NCBI RefSeq assembly: GCF_024124905.1
Contig: NZ_JAMXST010000002.1
Span: 767,554-831,553 of the forward strand
Length of the DNA stretch: 64,000 nucleotides
Direction of reading: 5' to 3'
Source: Cellulosimicrobium cellulans
GTDB lineage: Bacteria > Actinomycetota > Actinomycetes > Actinomycetales > Cellulomonadaceae
The translations under genes and the position numbers were made by a program. Position 1 is the stretch's first letter. The number at the start of each line of letters is the position of its first letter. This document shows positions 28,242 through 36,689 of the stretch, in pieces. The notes below the pieces were generated by a model. The model worked only from the letters and a program-made list of their open reading frames with translations, was not told the origin of the DNA and searched no databases.

Positions 28242-28973
28242 GTGACCGACCGCCTCGTGCTGCTCCCCGCCGTCGACGTCGCCGACGGCCAGGCCGTCCG
28301 CCTCGTCCAGGGCGAGGCCGGCTCCGAGACCTCGTACGGCGACCCGCTCGCCGCCGCGCTCGACTGGCAGTCGGGCGGTGCCGAGTGGATCCACCTCGTG
28401 GACCTCGACGCCGCGTTCGGCCGCGGCTCCAACGCGGAGCTGCTCGCCGACGTCGTCGCGCGTCTCGACGTCCAGGTCGAGCTCTCCGGCGGGATCCGCG
28501 ACGACGCGTCGCTCGAGCGTGCGCTCGCCACGGGCGCGCGCCGCGTCAACCTCGGCACCGCGGCGCTCGAGAACCCCGAGTGGACGGCGAAGGTCATCGC
28601 GGAGCACGGCGACGCGATCGCCGTCGGCCTCGACGTGCGCGGCACGACGCTCGCGGCGCGCGGGTGGACCCAGGAGGGCGGCGACCTCTGGGAGGTCCTC
28701 GACCGTCTGGAGGCCGCCGGGTGCGCGCGCTACGTCGTCACGGACGTGACCAAGGACGGCACGCTGCGCGGCCCCAACCTCGACCTCCTGCGCGACGTCG
28801 CGGCGCGCACCGAGGCGCCGGTCGTCGCGTCGGGCGGCATCTCCAGCCTCGCCGACCTCGAGGCGCTGCGCGCGCTCGTGCCCGCGGGCGTCGAGGGGGC
28901 GATCGTGGGGAAGGCCCTCTACGCGGGCGCGTTCACGCTGCCCCAGGCGCTCGACGTCGCGGGTCGGCCGTGA
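28242..28973 (+). CDS. priA: Phosphoribosyl isomerase PriA (HisA/TrpF bifunctional)
   Basis: A (beta/alpha)8-barrel that isomerises ProFAR in histidine synthesis; in actinobacteria the same enzyme also isomerises PRA for tryptophan. The 243-residue protein has [20 protein letters not shown] (catalytic Asp), [48 protein letters not shown] (catalytic Asp) and [16 protein letters not shown] 28242 is chosen because GGAG lies 6 nt upstream; ATG 28230 is the alternative. Bifunctionality is inferred from the lineage; absence of trpF in the genome would support it. Confidence 0.93.
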   Translation: MTDRLVLLPAVDVADGQAVRLVQGEAGSETSYGDPLAAALDWQSGGAEWIHLVDLDAAFGRGSNAELLADVVARLDVQVELSGGIRDDASLERALATGARRVNLGTAALENPEWTAKVIAEHGDAIAVGLDVRGTTLAARGWTQEGGDLWEVLDRLEAAGCARYVVTDVTKDGTLRGPNLDLLRDVAARTEAPVVASGGISSLADLEALRALVPAGVEGAIVGKALYAGAFTLPQALDVAGRP

Positions 28974-29704
28974 CGACGGGCTCCGCAGGGAAGGCGCTGC
29001 CCCCGTCCTCCGGCTTCGCGGGCGACGACGGCTCGGCGGACCCGGAGCTGGCCGCGCTCCTCGACGCCTACGCCGCGGGCTCGGGCTCGTTGGCCGAGGT
29101 CGTCGCGCGGCTCGGCGAGACGCGCGTCCTCGTCCCGATCCTGGCCGAGCTCGAGAGCGCGGGCGAGGGCGAGCACGGGCACACCGTCGACAAGGAGGCA
29201 TCGGCGGGCGTCGTCGCGATCGAGGCGCCGGACGGTCGCCGCGCGCTCCCGGTGTTCACGTCCGTGGCGACGATGGCGGCGTGGCGCGCGAGCGCTCGCC
29301 CCGTCCCCGTGGACGCCCGCCGCGCGGCGCTGTCCGCCGTGAGCGAGGACTGGTCGCTGCTCGTCCTCGACCCGGGCGGCCCCGTGACGGCGCTCGTGCC
29401 CCGGCCGGCCGTGTGGGCGCTCGCCCAGGGCAAGGACTGGTCGCCGACCGTCGTCGACGGCGCGGTGGACCCCGAGGTGCTCGCGGCGGTCCAGGGCGCG
29501 CTCGCCGGGATCCCGCACGTCGCGCGGGCGTGGGCGGAGCCGGGGCGGCGCGCGGAGGTCGCCGTCGTGCTGCGCATCGACGCCGGGCTGGACCGGGCGG
29601 GCCTCGACGCGGTGCTCGGTCAGGTCAACGCCGCCCTGGCGAACGACGCCGTCGTGTCCGAGCGCGTCGACGGCCTCGAGCTGCGGGTCGGCCGGGCGGA
29701 CTGA
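28970..29704 (+). CDS. SseB-family protein
   Basis: The 244-residue protein starts at GTG 28970, overlapping the priA stop. The central region, [12 protein letters not shown] then [20 protein letters not shown], and [14 protein letters not shown] are characteristic of the SseB N-terminal domain family, whose molecular function is unclear. The C-terminal part ([20 protein letters not shown]) resembles the enhanced-serine-sensitivity/SseB C-terminal fold. A priA-sseB pair upstream of infC is common in actinobacteria. The stop is only 10 bp from a convergent gene. Confidence 0.85.
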   Translation: MTTGSAGKALPPSSGFAGDDGSADPELAALLDAYAAGSGSLAEVVARLGETRVLVPILAELESAGEGEHGHTVDKEASAGVVAIEAPDGRRALPVFTSVATMAAWRASARPVPVDARRAALSAVSEDWSLLVLDPGGPVTALVPRPAVWALAQGKDWSPTVVDGAVDPEVLAAVQGALAGIPHVARAWAEPGRRAEVAVVLRIDAGLDRAGLDAVLGQVNAALANDAVVSERVDGLELRVGRAD

Positions 29705-29714
29705 CCGTCCCGGG

Positions 29715-30236
29715 TCAGCGACGGCGCAGGCGGCTCAGGCCCCACGCGAGCGCGGCCGAGAACGCGACGACCGCCCCGAGCGCCTGCCCGCCGAGGATCA
29801 CGCGGTTGAGGTCCAGCGCGGGCTGCCAGCGCACGCCCGCGTCGTCGACGACGTAGACCCCCTTGGCGACGACGCGGACCCCGAAGCCGCCCCCGCCTCC
29901 GGAGCCCTCGCCGCCCGCCTCGCCGCCGGCGTTGCCGGACCCGGGGTCGGACGACGCGCCCGTGCTCGGCGTCGCGGCCTCCTCGCCCTCCGCCGGCGCG
30001 GACGCGGCCCCGATGCGGCGACGCCAGTCGGCCGCGCCCTTGCCGGACAGCTCTCCCGCGCCGGAGCCCCAGCCCGAGCCGGTGCCGCCCCAGACGGTCG
30101 CGACGGGGATGACGAGCGTGCCGTCGCGCTCGTAGGACTCTCCGAAGACGCGACGCACGGTGAGCGTGTCGCGTGCCGCGTGGGTGATGTGCGCCGGGTC
30201 GACCGGGGACGTGTCCGAGCTCGCGTGTGTGCTCAT
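29715..30236 (-). CDS. GerW/YtfJ-family protein
   Basis: A 173-residue protein with the GerW (sporulation YtfJ) family pattern: VRRVFGESYERDGTLVIPVA, then a Gly-rich variable loop, then GVRVVAKGVYVVDDAGVRWQ and PALDLNRVILGG, ending in one hydrophobic helix (ALGAVVAFSAALAWGL). In Bacillus GerW is needed for spore germination; non-sporulating actinobacteria also carry it with no known role. ATG 30236 is chosen because TACCCT lies 7 nt upstream. It converges with sseB. Confidence 0.8.
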   Translation of the reverse strand: MSTHASSDTSPVDPAHITHAARDTLTVRRVFGESYERDGTLVIPVATVWGGTGSGWGSGAGELSGKGAADWRRRIGAASAPAEGEEAATPSTGASSDPGSGNAGGEAGGEGSGGGGGFGVRVVAKGVYVVDDAGVRWQPALDLNRVILGGQALGAVVAFSAALAWGLSRLRRR

Positions 30237-30243
30237 GGCAGGA

Positions 30244-30249
30244 AGGGTA
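30244..30249 (-). promoter_or_regulatory. Candidate leaderless promoter -10 for the GerW-family gene (TACCCT)
   Basis: On the minus strand TACCCT is followed by 7 nt and the ATG at 30236; there is no Shine-Dalgarno. Confidence 0.5.
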
Positions 30250-30336
30250 GACCTGCGGTCCCGGGTGCGCGCGGGGTGCGGCGCGGCGGGTCGTACCGGC
30301 CCGCCGCACCGCACCGACGCGCTCCCGCACGGGCGG

Positions 30337-31125
30337 TCAGGCGTCGCACTCCGGGAGGACGGTGAACGCCGACTCGTCGCCGAGCATCGTCTGCAGCGTG
30401 CTCACCGGGACGAGCAGCGACTTGTCGGTCGACGTCTTCGCGTAGACGACGCCGATGACCTCGCCGGCGTCGTTGAGCGCCGCGGAGCCGGAGCTCCCCG
30501 GCTCGACCGGGGCGTCGGTGACGAGCACCTCGCCGAGGTTCTCGTGCAACGGGTCCGTCGTCGTCCCGATGACGGAGCCCTGCGTCACCGTGAGCCGACC
30601 GCCCTCGGGGTAGCCCACGACCGTCACCGGGTCGCCCGGCGCCGGGTCGGCCGCCGCGAGGGTGGGGGCCGACGGGAGGTCCTCCGCCGTCCGGACGATC
30701 GCGAGGTCCGCGAGACCGGCCACGCTCGCGGTCTGGGCCGCGATGTCGCGGCCGTCGTAGGTGAGGAGCTGCAGCGAGCGTGACGAGTCGACCACGTGCT
30801 TGTTGGTGATGAGCGTCCGGGAGTCGACGGCGAACCCCGAGCCGGTCGACAGCCCGTCGCAGCGCACGTTGCGGATGCGCACGGCCATGCGCCGGACCGC
30901 GTCGAAGCCGTCCGCCGAAAGGTTCTCCGACCCCGCCGGGTCGTCGGGCGCGACGAGCGACGGAACGACCGAGTCCGGCACGGGCTCGGGGAGCTCCGGC
31001 AGGACGCCGCAGGCCGCCAGCGAGCCGGCGAGCAGGGACGCCGAGACGAGGGACCCGACGACACGCCGGCGGACGGAGCGCCCGGCGTCGCCCCGGGCGG
31101 ACGGCCCGGGTCGGCGCCGGGTCAT
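30337..31125 (-). CDS. Secreted trypsin-like serine protease lipoprotein (S1 fold)
   Basis: A 262-residue chymotrypsin-fold protease. After a basic start a hydrophobic signal (VVGSLVSASLLAGSLAAC) ends in lipobox LAAC, predicting membrane anchoring outside the cell. The catalytic triad is visible: His in LITNKHVVDSS, Asp in LADLAIVRTAED, and Ser in PVEPGSSGSAALND. VVGYPEGGRLTVTQGSVIGT resembles HtrA/DegP-type cores, but no PDZ domain follows. ATG 31125 overlaps the upstream stop (ATGA), so it is translated with the coiled-coil membrane protein gene. Confidence 0.88.
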   Translation of the reverse strand: MTRRRPGPSARGDAGRSVRRRVVGSLVSASLLAGSLAACGVLPELPEPVPDSVVPSLVAPDDPAGSENLSADGFDAVRRMAVRIRNVRCDGLSTGSGFAVDSRTLITNKHVVDSSRSLQLLTYDGRDIAAQTASVAGLADLAIVRTAEDLPSAPTLAAADPAPGDPVTVVGYPEGGRLTVTQGSVIGTTTDPLHENLGEVLVTDAPVEPGSSGSAALNDAGEVIGVVYAKTSTDKSLLVPVSTLQTMLGDESAFTVLPECDA

Positions 31126-31943
31126 CCGGCGAGCTCCTGCTGGAGCTGGGAGTTCGCGTCCGTGGCCTCCTGGCACAGCAGGTCGACCTGGTCGGCGAAG
31201 CGCTCCAGGTCCGCGGGGTCGTACGCGTCGCGGTTGTTGAGGTAGCCGATGAGCTGCGTCTGCGCCGTCGTGCACTGGCCGAGCGCGGCCGCGACCTTGC
31301 CGGCCGCCTCCGAGACCCGGCTCTGGTAGTCGAGGTACTGCTGCGACGCCTCGTTCTCGTCGCCGAGCTGTGCCTTCTCGTTGGCGAGGTCGCTGATGCG
31401 GTCCTGCGCGGCCGTGAGCTGGGTGCGCGCGGAGTCGAGCTCGGCGTTCGCGCCGTCGAGCTCGGTCTGGAGCCGGGCGACGTCCTCGCCCAGGCCGCGG
31501 GCCTCGCCCTCCCAGTCCGCGCTCGACTCCTGCCACCGCGTCGTGGTGACCCACAGGTAGGCGCCCACCCCCAGGGCGGCCGCGAGGAGGAGGGACAGCA
31601 CCACGATGGCGACCACCGCACCGCGGCGGCGGCGCGGCGGCGCGGTCGCGTCACCGGCGGACGGCACCCCCTCCGATCCGGGTGCGCCGGTGCCCGGTGC
31701 GCCGACGCTCCGGGGGACGGTGGCTCCCGGGACCGCGCCCGCGCCGACGGTGCCGGGCGCGGTGCCCGAGGCCGTGCCCCGCGCAGCGGAGGCCGGGGCG
31801 AACGACGGCGGTCCACCGGCCGAGGCGCGCGCGCCCGGGTCCGCGGGGGGCGTCGTCCCCCGCGGGACGCTCTCCGGTCGGGTCGGCGACGGCGGCGGCT
31901 CGTGGGACCCGCCGTGCGGCGGGGGCACCGGGGGCGTGCTCAA
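31122..31943 (-). CDS. Single-pass membrane protein with Pro-rich tail and extracellular coiled coil
   Basis: A 273-residue protein. Roughly 110 residues are Pro/Ala/Gly-rich and presumably cytoplasmic. A basic stop-transfer (PPRRRRG) then one transmembrane helix (AVVAIVVLSLLLAAALGVGA) lead to a coiled coil of about 90 residues (DVARLQTELDGANAELDSAR, DRISDLANEKAQL), with two cysteines near the end (GQCTT, LLCQEA). The start is inferred as TTG 31943, overlapping the DUF1844 stop as TTGA; no ATG or GTG fits. It is coupled to the protease gene downstream. Function unknown; the pairing suggests substrate presentation or regulation of the protease. Confidence 0.75.
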   Translation of the reverse strand: MSTPPVPPPHGGSHEPPPSPTRPESVPRGTTPPADPGARASAGGPPSFAPASAARGTASGTAPGTVGAGAVPGATVPRSVGAPGTGAPGSEGVPSAGDATAPPRRRRGAVVAIVVLSLLLAAALGVGAYLWVTTTRWQESSADWEGEARGLGEDVARLQTELDGANAELDSARTQLTAAQDRISDLANEKAQLGDENEASQQYLDYQSRVSEAAGKVAAALGQCTTAQTQLIGYLNNRDAYDPADLERFADQVDLLCQEATDANSQLQQELAG

Positions 31944-32302
31944 CTCACGGCGCCCGTGTACTTCTCGCCCGGGCCCTCGCCCGGGGCGTCGGGGTAGACC
32001 GACGCCTCGCGGAACGCGAGCTGGAGCGAGCGCAGCCCGTCGCGGAGCGAGCGGGCGTGCTGGTTGCCGATGTCCGGAGCGCTCGCCGTGACGAGCGCGG
32101 CGAGCGCGTTGATGAGCTTGCGCGCCTCGTCGAGGTCGAGGTGGCCCTGCTCCTGCGCGTCCTCGGCCAGGCCGCACTTGACGGCCGCGGCGCTCATGAG
32201 GTGGACGGCCGCGGACGTGATGACCTCCACGGCGGCGACGTCGGCGATGTCGCGCACCGCGTCGGTGGCGGGGTCGGGCACGGCGGCGTTCTCGGTACTC
32301 AT
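31940..32302 (-). CDS. DUF1844 domain protein
   Basis: A 120-residue protein matching the actinobacterial DUF1844 pattern: AAVEVITSAAVHLMSAAAVK, CGLAEDAQEQG, LDEARKLINALAALVTASAP and HARSLRDGLRSLQLAFREAS. Function unknown; a gene of this kind near infC is conserved in actinobacteria. ATG 32302 is preferred because GGAAAG lies 9 nt upstream; ATG 32311 would leave no spacer. It heads a three-gene minus-strand operon with the coiled-coil protein and the protease. Confidence 0.85.
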   Translation of the reverse strand: MSTENAAVPDPATDAVRDIADVAAVEVITSAAVHLMSAAAVKCGLAEDAQEQGHLDLDEARKLINALAALVTASAPDIGNQHARSLRDGLRSLQLAFREASVYPDAPGEGPGEKYTGAVS

Positions 32303-32370
32303 GGCGACCATCTTTCCATCCTGTCGTGCCGTGCCGCCCACCCCGGACGCGACCCGTCTCCCGGCGTCAC

Positions 32371-32447
32371 CGAGAGAGCGACCTGCCGCCGAGAGAGCGA
32401 CGTACCGGCGCGGTACGTCGCTCTCTCGGCAGGGGATCGCTCTCTCG
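32371..32447. repeat. 77-bp symmetric element with four copies of CGAGAGAGCGA
   Basis: Two direct copies of CGAGAGAGCGA (32371-32381, 32390-32400) face two inverted copies (32418-32428, 32437-32447), each pair offset by exactly 19 bp. The inner arms extend to a perfect 20-bp stem (32388-32407 with 32411-32430) with a GCG loop. It lies between the katA stop and the DUF1844 start and could terminate katA transcription, or be a REP-like or binding-site array. Confidence 0.85.
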
Positions 32448-32456
32448 CGGACGGGG

Positions 32457-33971
32457 TCAGACGCGGACCGGCTCCGCCGCGGTGCCGGGCTGGCCGCCCT
32501 CGACGGGCGCGCCGGTGGCGGCGAGCGCGACGCGCAGCGCGCCCCCGAGGCCCGCGTCGACGTTCGTCCAGTACGCGATCGCGCGCTCGCGGATGTCCTC
32601 GCTGCGAACGGCGCCGACGTGGCCCGTGATCGTCTCGAGGAAGCGCGCGCGTGCCGCGTCGTCGAAGACCTCGCGGTAGAGCGTGCCGGCCTGGCCGAAG
32701 TCGTCGTCCTCCGGGTGCAGCGTTGCGGCGCTGCGCGTCAGCTCGCCGTCGGCCTCCCAGCCGGCGGACTCCGCCGCGCGGGCCGGGTCGGCGTGCGCGC
32801 CGCCCCGGCTGTTCGGCGCGTACACCGGCGTGGTCGCCGACGAGAACGAGTAGCGCATCGACCCGTCCTTCGCGTACGAGTGACCGCCCTCGGCCGCGGC
32901 GTGCGGCGCGTTCACCGGGAGCTGGGCGTGGTTCGTGCCCACGCGGTACCGGTGGGCGTCGGCGTAGGAGAAGATGCGCGCGAGCAGCATCTTGTCCGGG
33001 CTCGTCGCGATGCCCGGGACGAAGTTGCTCGGCGCGAACGTCGCCTGCTCGATCTGCGCGAAGTAGTTCTCCGGGTTGCGGTTCAGCTCCATGACGCCCA
33101 CCTCGATCAGCGGGTAGTCGGCGTGCGGCCACACCTTCGTGAGGTCGAACGGGTTGAACCGGTAGGTCTTCGCGTCCTCGTACGGCATGACCTGGACCGA
33201 GAGCGTCCAGCGCGGGAAGTCGCCCGCCTCGATGTGCTCGTACAGGTCGCGGATGTGGTGGTCCGAGTCCGACCCGGCGAGCTGCGAGGCCTCGTCAGCG
33301 GTGAGGTTCTTGATGCCCTGCTGGGTCTTGAAGTGGTACTTGACCCAGAACCGCTCGCCCGCCGCGTTGATCCACTGGTAGGTGTGCGAGCCGAACCCGT
33401 CCATGTGGCGCCAGCTCGACGGGAGGCCGCGGTCGCCCATGAGCCAGGTCACCTGGTGCGCCGACTCGGGGGAGAGCGACCAGAAGTCCCACTGCATGTC
33501 GTTGTCGCGCAGGTTCGAGCCCGGCAGGCGCTTCTGCGACCGGATGAAGTCGGGGAACTTGATGCCGTCGCGCAGGAAGAACACGGGCGTGTTGTTGCCG
33601 ACGAGGTCGTAGTTGCCCTCGGTCGTGTAGAACTTCAGCGCGAAGCCGCGGGGGTCGCGCCACGTGTCGGGGGAGCCCTGCTCGCCCGCGACGGAGGAGA
33701 AGCGCGCGAGCATCTCGGTGGTCGTGCCGGGCTGGAAGAGCGCCGCGCGCGTGTACGCGCTGACGTCGTTCGTCACCGTGAACGTCCCGAAGGCACCGCC
33801 GCCCTTGGCGTGCACGACGCGCTCCGGGACGCGCTCGCGGTTGAACTGGGCCAGCTTCTCGACGAGGTAGTGGTCGTGCAGGACGATCGGCCCGTCGGCA
33901 CCGACGGTCTGGGCGTGGGCGTCCGACGCGACGGGCGCGCCGGCGTTCGTGGTGGTGAAGGGGGCGGTCAT
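32457..33971 (-). CDS. katA: Monofunctional haem catalase
   Basis: Decomposes hydrogen peroxide in the cytoplasm. The 504-residue clade-3-sized catalase has the active-site His in [13 protein letters not shown], the distal Asn region [20 protein letters not shown], and the haem-ligand Tyr in [23 protein letters not shown] 33971 follows a strong GGAAGGAGA site, so the longer upstream frame (32 codons) is rejected. It is 115 bp downstream of a Fur-family regulator, the arrangement of catR-catA in Streptomyces and furA-katG in mycobacteria. A dyad-rich element follows the stop. Confidence 0.95.
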   Translation of the reverse strand: MTAPFTTTNAGAPVASDAHAQTVGADGPIVLHDHYLVEKLAQFNRERVPERVVHAKGGGAFGTFTVTNDVSAYTRAALFQPGTTTEMLARFSSVAGEQGSPDTWRDPRGFALKFYTTEGNYDLVGNNTPVFFLRDGIKFPDFIRSQKRLPGSNLRDNDMQWDFWSLSPESAHQVTWLMGDRGLPSSWRHMDGFGSHTYQWINAAGERFWVKYHFKTQQGIKNLTADEASQLAGSDSDHHIRDLYEHIEAGDFPRWTLSVQVMPYEDAKTYRFNPFDLTKVWPHADYPLIEVGVMELNRNPENYFAQIEQATFAPSNFVPGIATSPDKMLLARIFSYADAHRYRVGTNHAQLPVNAPHAAAEGGHSYAKDGSMRYSFSSATTPVYAPNSRGGAHADPARAAESAGWEADGELTRSAATLHPEDDDFGQAGTLYREVFDDAARARFLETITGHVGAVRSEDIRERAIAYWTNVDAGLGGALRVALAATGAPVEGGQPGTAAEPVRV

Positions 33972-34012
33972 GGGTCTCCTTCCGTGGGCCGCGGGTCGCG
34001 GCCCGTCTGGCG

Positions 34013-34038
34013 TTCTCATACCGGGATCTTCGTGAGAA
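34013..34038 (-). promoter_or_regulatory. Inverted repeat in the katA upstream region
   Basis: TTCTCA (34013-34018) and TGAGAA (34033-34038) form a 6-bp dyad with a 14-bp spacer in the 115-bp gap before katA. Its position 42-67 bp upstream of the start would suit a repressor site or a katA-specific promoter; identity unproven. Confidence 0.35.
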
Positions 34039-34086
34039 AACGGGCGCGCTCCGGGTGCGCGAGGCACGGGGAGCGGGCGGGGGCGG

Positions 34087-34551
34087 TCAGTCCGCGCAGT
34101 CGGGGCAGAGGCCCCAGAACGTCACCTCGGCGGTGTCGATCTGGAACCCCGACGTGCTGCTCGGCGTCAGGCAGGGGGCGTGACCGACGGTGCAGTCCAC
34201 GTCGGCGACGGCGCCGCAGCCCCGGCACACGACGTGGTGGTGGTTGTCGTCGAGGCGGCGCTCGTAGCGCGCAGGATGGCCCGCGGGCTCGATCCGGCGG
34301 ACCAGACCCTTGTCGGTGAGCGTGTGCAGGACGTCGTAGACCGCCTGGACCGAGACGGAGCCGAGCGACGCGCGCGCGGCGCGCAGGACGTCGTCGGCGT
34401 CGGCGTGCTGCTGGAGCTCGACCGCGTCGAGCACGGCCAACCGGGCCGCGGTGACGCGCAGGCCGTGCTCCCGGAGCTCGCCCTCGTGGCGGGCGCGTCG
34501 TGGCCCGTCGTCGAGGGTCGTCCCCGCGCCGGGCGTCGGTCCTGTCGTCAT
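34087..34551 (-). CDS. Fur-family regulator (CatR/PerR-like)
   Basis: A 154-residue metal-dependent repressor. The winged helix spans about residues 25-85 ([39 protein letters not shown]). The C-terminal metal domain has [17 protein letters not shown] (regulatory His cluster and one CxxC) and a second CxxC in GLCPDCAD, so the structural zinc site is complete. Context directly upstream of a catalase suggests peroxide sensing as in CatR/FurA. It probably represses itself and katA through the palindrome at its -35 region. Metal specificity cannot be read from sequence. Confidence 0.88.
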   Translation of the reverse strand: MTTGPTPGAGTTLDDGPRRARHEGELREHGLRVTAARLAVLDAVELQQHADADDVLRAARASLGSVSVQAVYDVLHTLTDKGLVRRIEPAGHPARYERRLDDNHHHVVCRGCGAVADVDCTVGHAPCLTPSSTSGFQIDTAEVTFWGLCPDCAD

Positions 34552-34557
34552 GGCACC

Positions 34558-34587
34558 ACTCTAACCACGTAAACTGGAAGAGTTCCA
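34558..34587 (-). promoter_or_regulatory. Leaderless promoter and candidate operator of the Fur-family gene
   Basis: On the minus strand TAGAGT (34563-34558) lies 6 nt before the ATG at 34551. About 17 bp further up, TGGAA-ctc-TTCCA (34575-34587) is a perfect 5-3-5 palindrome covering the -35 position, well placed for autorepression. Confidence 0.5.
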
Positions 34588-34648
34588 ATGATGGAGGCGA
34601 TCAGGAGATCGCCGTCGGGCGGGTGCGAACATCCGGCCCGCCCTCTGC

Positions 34649-34654
34649 TATCCT
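34649..34654 (+). promoter_or_regulatory. Candidate infC operon promoter -10 (TATCCT)
   Basis: TATCCT with an upstream TG (tgcTATCCT) is an extended -10 in an otherwise GC-rich gap, 275 bp before infC. It would give a leader of about 270 nt that includes a terminator-like hairpin. Apart from these elements I see no gene in 34588-34928. Confidence 0.5.
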
Positions 34655-34852
34655 TGATGGCTGACCGACTCGTGCGCGTCTCCTCGTCCGGCTTCCGGGC
34701 GACGGGAGGGGTGCGAGTGCGCAAGTGGATCTCATCCCACCCGGGTCTCGACCGCCGACGAACGTCGCGACAGAGGCCGGGTCCTGGTCCGGGACGCACC
34801 CTTCGGGGACGTTCCGACGTGGTCGTCGCCCGGTGCGACGTCCCGACCTGAT

Positions 34853-34890
34853 GGCCTCCGCCCTGCGCTCAGGGACGGAGGCCTTCTTCG
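34853..34890 (+). terminator. Attenuator-like hairpin in the infC leader
   Basis: GGCCTCCGCCCT-gcgctc-AGGGACGGAGGCC forms a 12-bp stem with one bulged A and a 6-nt loop, immediately followed by ttcttcgt. It ends 38 bp before the infC start. An upstream GGGACGT/ACGTCCC pairing is also possible. This is consistent with leader-controlled expression of infC-rpmI-rplT. Confidence 0.6.
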
Positions 34891-34928
34891 TCCCGGGTGG
34901 TCTACCGACGACTTCCTAGGAGCATCAC

Positions 34929-35930
34929 ATCAGCGAGCCTCGCATCAACGATCGGATCCGCGTCCCCGAGGTCCGACTCATCGGTCCCGGCGGGGAGCAG
35001 GTCGGCGTCGTCCGCACCGAGGTTGCCCTGAGCCTTGCCCAGGACGCGGACCTCGACCTCGTCGAGGTCGCCCCGGACGCCCGGCCCCCCGTCGCCAAGC
35101 TCATGGACTTCGGCAAGTTCAAGTACGAGTCCGACATGAAGGCGCGTGAGGCGCGGCGCAACCAGGCGAACACGGTCCTCAAGGAGATCCGCTTCCGCCT
35201 GAAGATCGACCCGCACGACTACGGCACCAAGAAGGGCCACGTCGAGCGCTTCCTCGCCGCGGGCGACAAGGTCAAGGTCATGATCATGTTCCGTGGCCGT
35301 GAGCAGTCGCGCCCCGAGATGGGCGTCCGCCTGCTCCAGCGCCTCGCGGACGACGTCGCGGAGCTCGGCTTCGTGGAGTCGATGCCGAAGCAGGACGGCC
35401 GCAACATGACCATGGTGCTCGGCCCGGTGAAGAAGAAGGCCGACGCCAAGAGCGAGCAGCGCAAGCGGGCGCAGGAGGCCGAGCCCCGGCTGACGAAGTC
35501 CGCCCAGCGCGCCGCGGCGCGGACCGGCGACGGCGCGGAGCCCGGCGACCTCGACGCGCCCGAGGCCGTCGCGGTCACCGAGAGCACCGAGGCCCCTGCG
35601 GTCGAGACCGCCCCGGCCCCGGCCGAGGCGGCTGCCCCCGCCGAGGCTCCGGCCGCCGAGGCGCCCGCGCCGAAGGCTGCTCCCGCGCCGAAGGCTGCCG
35701 CACCGCGATCGGCGCCCGCGCCGCGTCCGGCCGCGGCACCGCGTCCCGCTGCCCGACCGGCTGCGGACTCGAAGCCCGCGGCGCCGCGCCCGGCCACCCC
35801 CCGTCCGGCACCGGCGGCGCCGTCCGCGCCGGCGTCCGGTGCCAAGCCGGCGGCCCCCAAGCCTGTCGCGCCCAAGCCGAGCGCCCCGCGCCCGGCGCCC
35901 AAGCCGGCACCGCGAGGCAAGGCCGGCTGA
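34929..35930 (+). CDS. infC: Translation initiation factor IF-3 with AUC start and long C-terminal extension
   Basis: Binds the 30S subunit and rejects non-canonical initiation. The conserved N-terminus [18 protein letters not shown] begins right after ATC 34929. An in-frame TAG at 34917 and no ATG, GTG or TTG before an internal ATG at 35103 leave AUC as start, 6 nt after TAGGAG. E. coli infC uses AUU for autoregulation. The IF-3 core (about 185 residues, including [11 protein letters not shown]) is followed by roughly 150 residues of Ala/Pro/Lys-rich repeats, giving 333 residues in all. It heads infC-rpmI-rplT-trmH-thpR. Confidence 0.93.
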   Translation: MSEPRINDRIRVPEVRLIGPGGEQVGVVRTEVALSLAQDADLDLVEVAPDARPPVAKLMDFGKFKYESDMKAREARRNQANTVLKEIRFRLKIDPHDYGTKKGHVERFLAAGDKVKVMIMFRGREQSRPEMGVRLLQRLADDVAELGFVESMPKQDGRNMTMVLGPVKKKADAKSEQRKRAQEAEPRLTKSAQRAAARTGDGAEPGDLDAPEAVAVTESTEAPAVETAPAPAEAAAPAEAPAAEAPAPKAAPAPKAAAPRSAPAPRPAAAPRPAARPAADSKPAAPRPATPRPAPAAPSAPASGAKPAAPKPVAPKPSAPRPAPKPAPRGKAG

Positions 35931-36039
35931 CGGCCGGCAGCACAGACCGACCCTGCTCGGGGTCCGGGCCCACCGGCCAGGACCCGAACACGTCGGCCGC
36001 CGCGAGGCGGCTGACCGGACACAAGGAGAGACGGCAGTC

Positions 36040-36234
36040 ATGCCGAAGAACAAGACGCACTCGGGTGCCAAGAAGCGCTTCCGCATCACGGGTACCGGCA
36101 AGGTCATGCGCGAGCAGGCCAACGCTCGACACCTGCTCGAGCACAAGGCCACCAAGCGCAAGCGCCGCCTCGCCCAGGACCAGGTGGTCTCGCCCGCCGA
36201 CGTCAAGACCATCAAGAAGCTGCTCGGCAAGTGA
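36040..36234 (+). CDS. rpmI: 50S ribosomal protein L35
   Basis: A 64-residue basic ribosomal protein, [20 protein letters not shown] at the N-terminus and [10 protein letters not shown] in the middle, matching bL35 over full length. ATG 36040 follows AAGGAGAG. It lies between infC and rplT as in nearly all bacteria; the 109-bp gap after infC has no convincing promoter. Confidence 0.97.
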   Translation: MPKNKTHSGAKKRFRITGTGKVMREQANARHLLEHKATKRKRRLAQDQVVSPADVKTIKKLLGK

Positions 36235-36302
36235 CCCGGCAGGTGGCGGGATCCGCCACCGACCGGCTCACCCCCTGAGCCCCGAACTGCAAGGAGCATC
36301 AC

Positions 36303-36689
36303 GTGGCACGCGTGAAGCGGGCGGTCAACGCCCAGAAGAAGCGCCGTACGACCCTCGAGCGCGCCAGCGGCTACCGCGGCCAGCGCTCGCGCCTCTACCG
36401 CAAGGCGAAGGAGCAGGTCACCCACTCCCTCGTCTACTCCTACCGTGACCGCAAGGCGCGCAAGGGCGACTTCCGCAAGCTGTGGATCCAGCGCATCAAC
36501 GCGGCGTCGCGCGCGCAGGGCCTGACGTACAACCGCCTCATCCAGGGCCTCAAGGCCGCGGGTGTCGAGGTCGACCGTCGCCTGCTCGCCGAGCTCGCGG
36601 TCAACGACGTGGCCGCGTTCAACGCGCTGGTCCAGGTCGCGAAGGACGCGCTCCCCGAGGACGTCAACGCGCCGAAGGCCGCAGCCTGA
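36303..36689 (+). CDS. rplT: 50S ribosomal protein L20
   Basis: A 128-residue rRNA-binding assembly protein. [37 protein letters not shown] and [12 protein letters not shown] are canonical bL20. GTG 36303 follows AGGAGCATCAC, the same 11 nt that precede the AUC of infC. In other bacteria L20 represses its own operon by binding the mRNA; no L20-like leader was confirmed here. Confidence 0.97.
   Translation: MARVKRAVNAQKKRRTTLERASGYRGQRSRLYRKAKEQVTHSLVYSYRDRKARKGDFRKLWIQRINAASRAQGLTYNRLIQGLKAAGVEVDRRLLAELAVNDVAAFNALVQVAKDALPEDVNAPKAAA

Noticed and set aside
32371..32447. A CRISPR-like array
   Set aside because: Only four short copies in mirrored orientation with 8-bp gaps; no spacers of suitable size and no cas genes.
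34657..34851. A possible leader peptide ORF in the infC leader
   Set aside because: Its ATG lies only 2 nt after the -10, so it would not be in the transcript, and the product is Arg-rich shadow-like.
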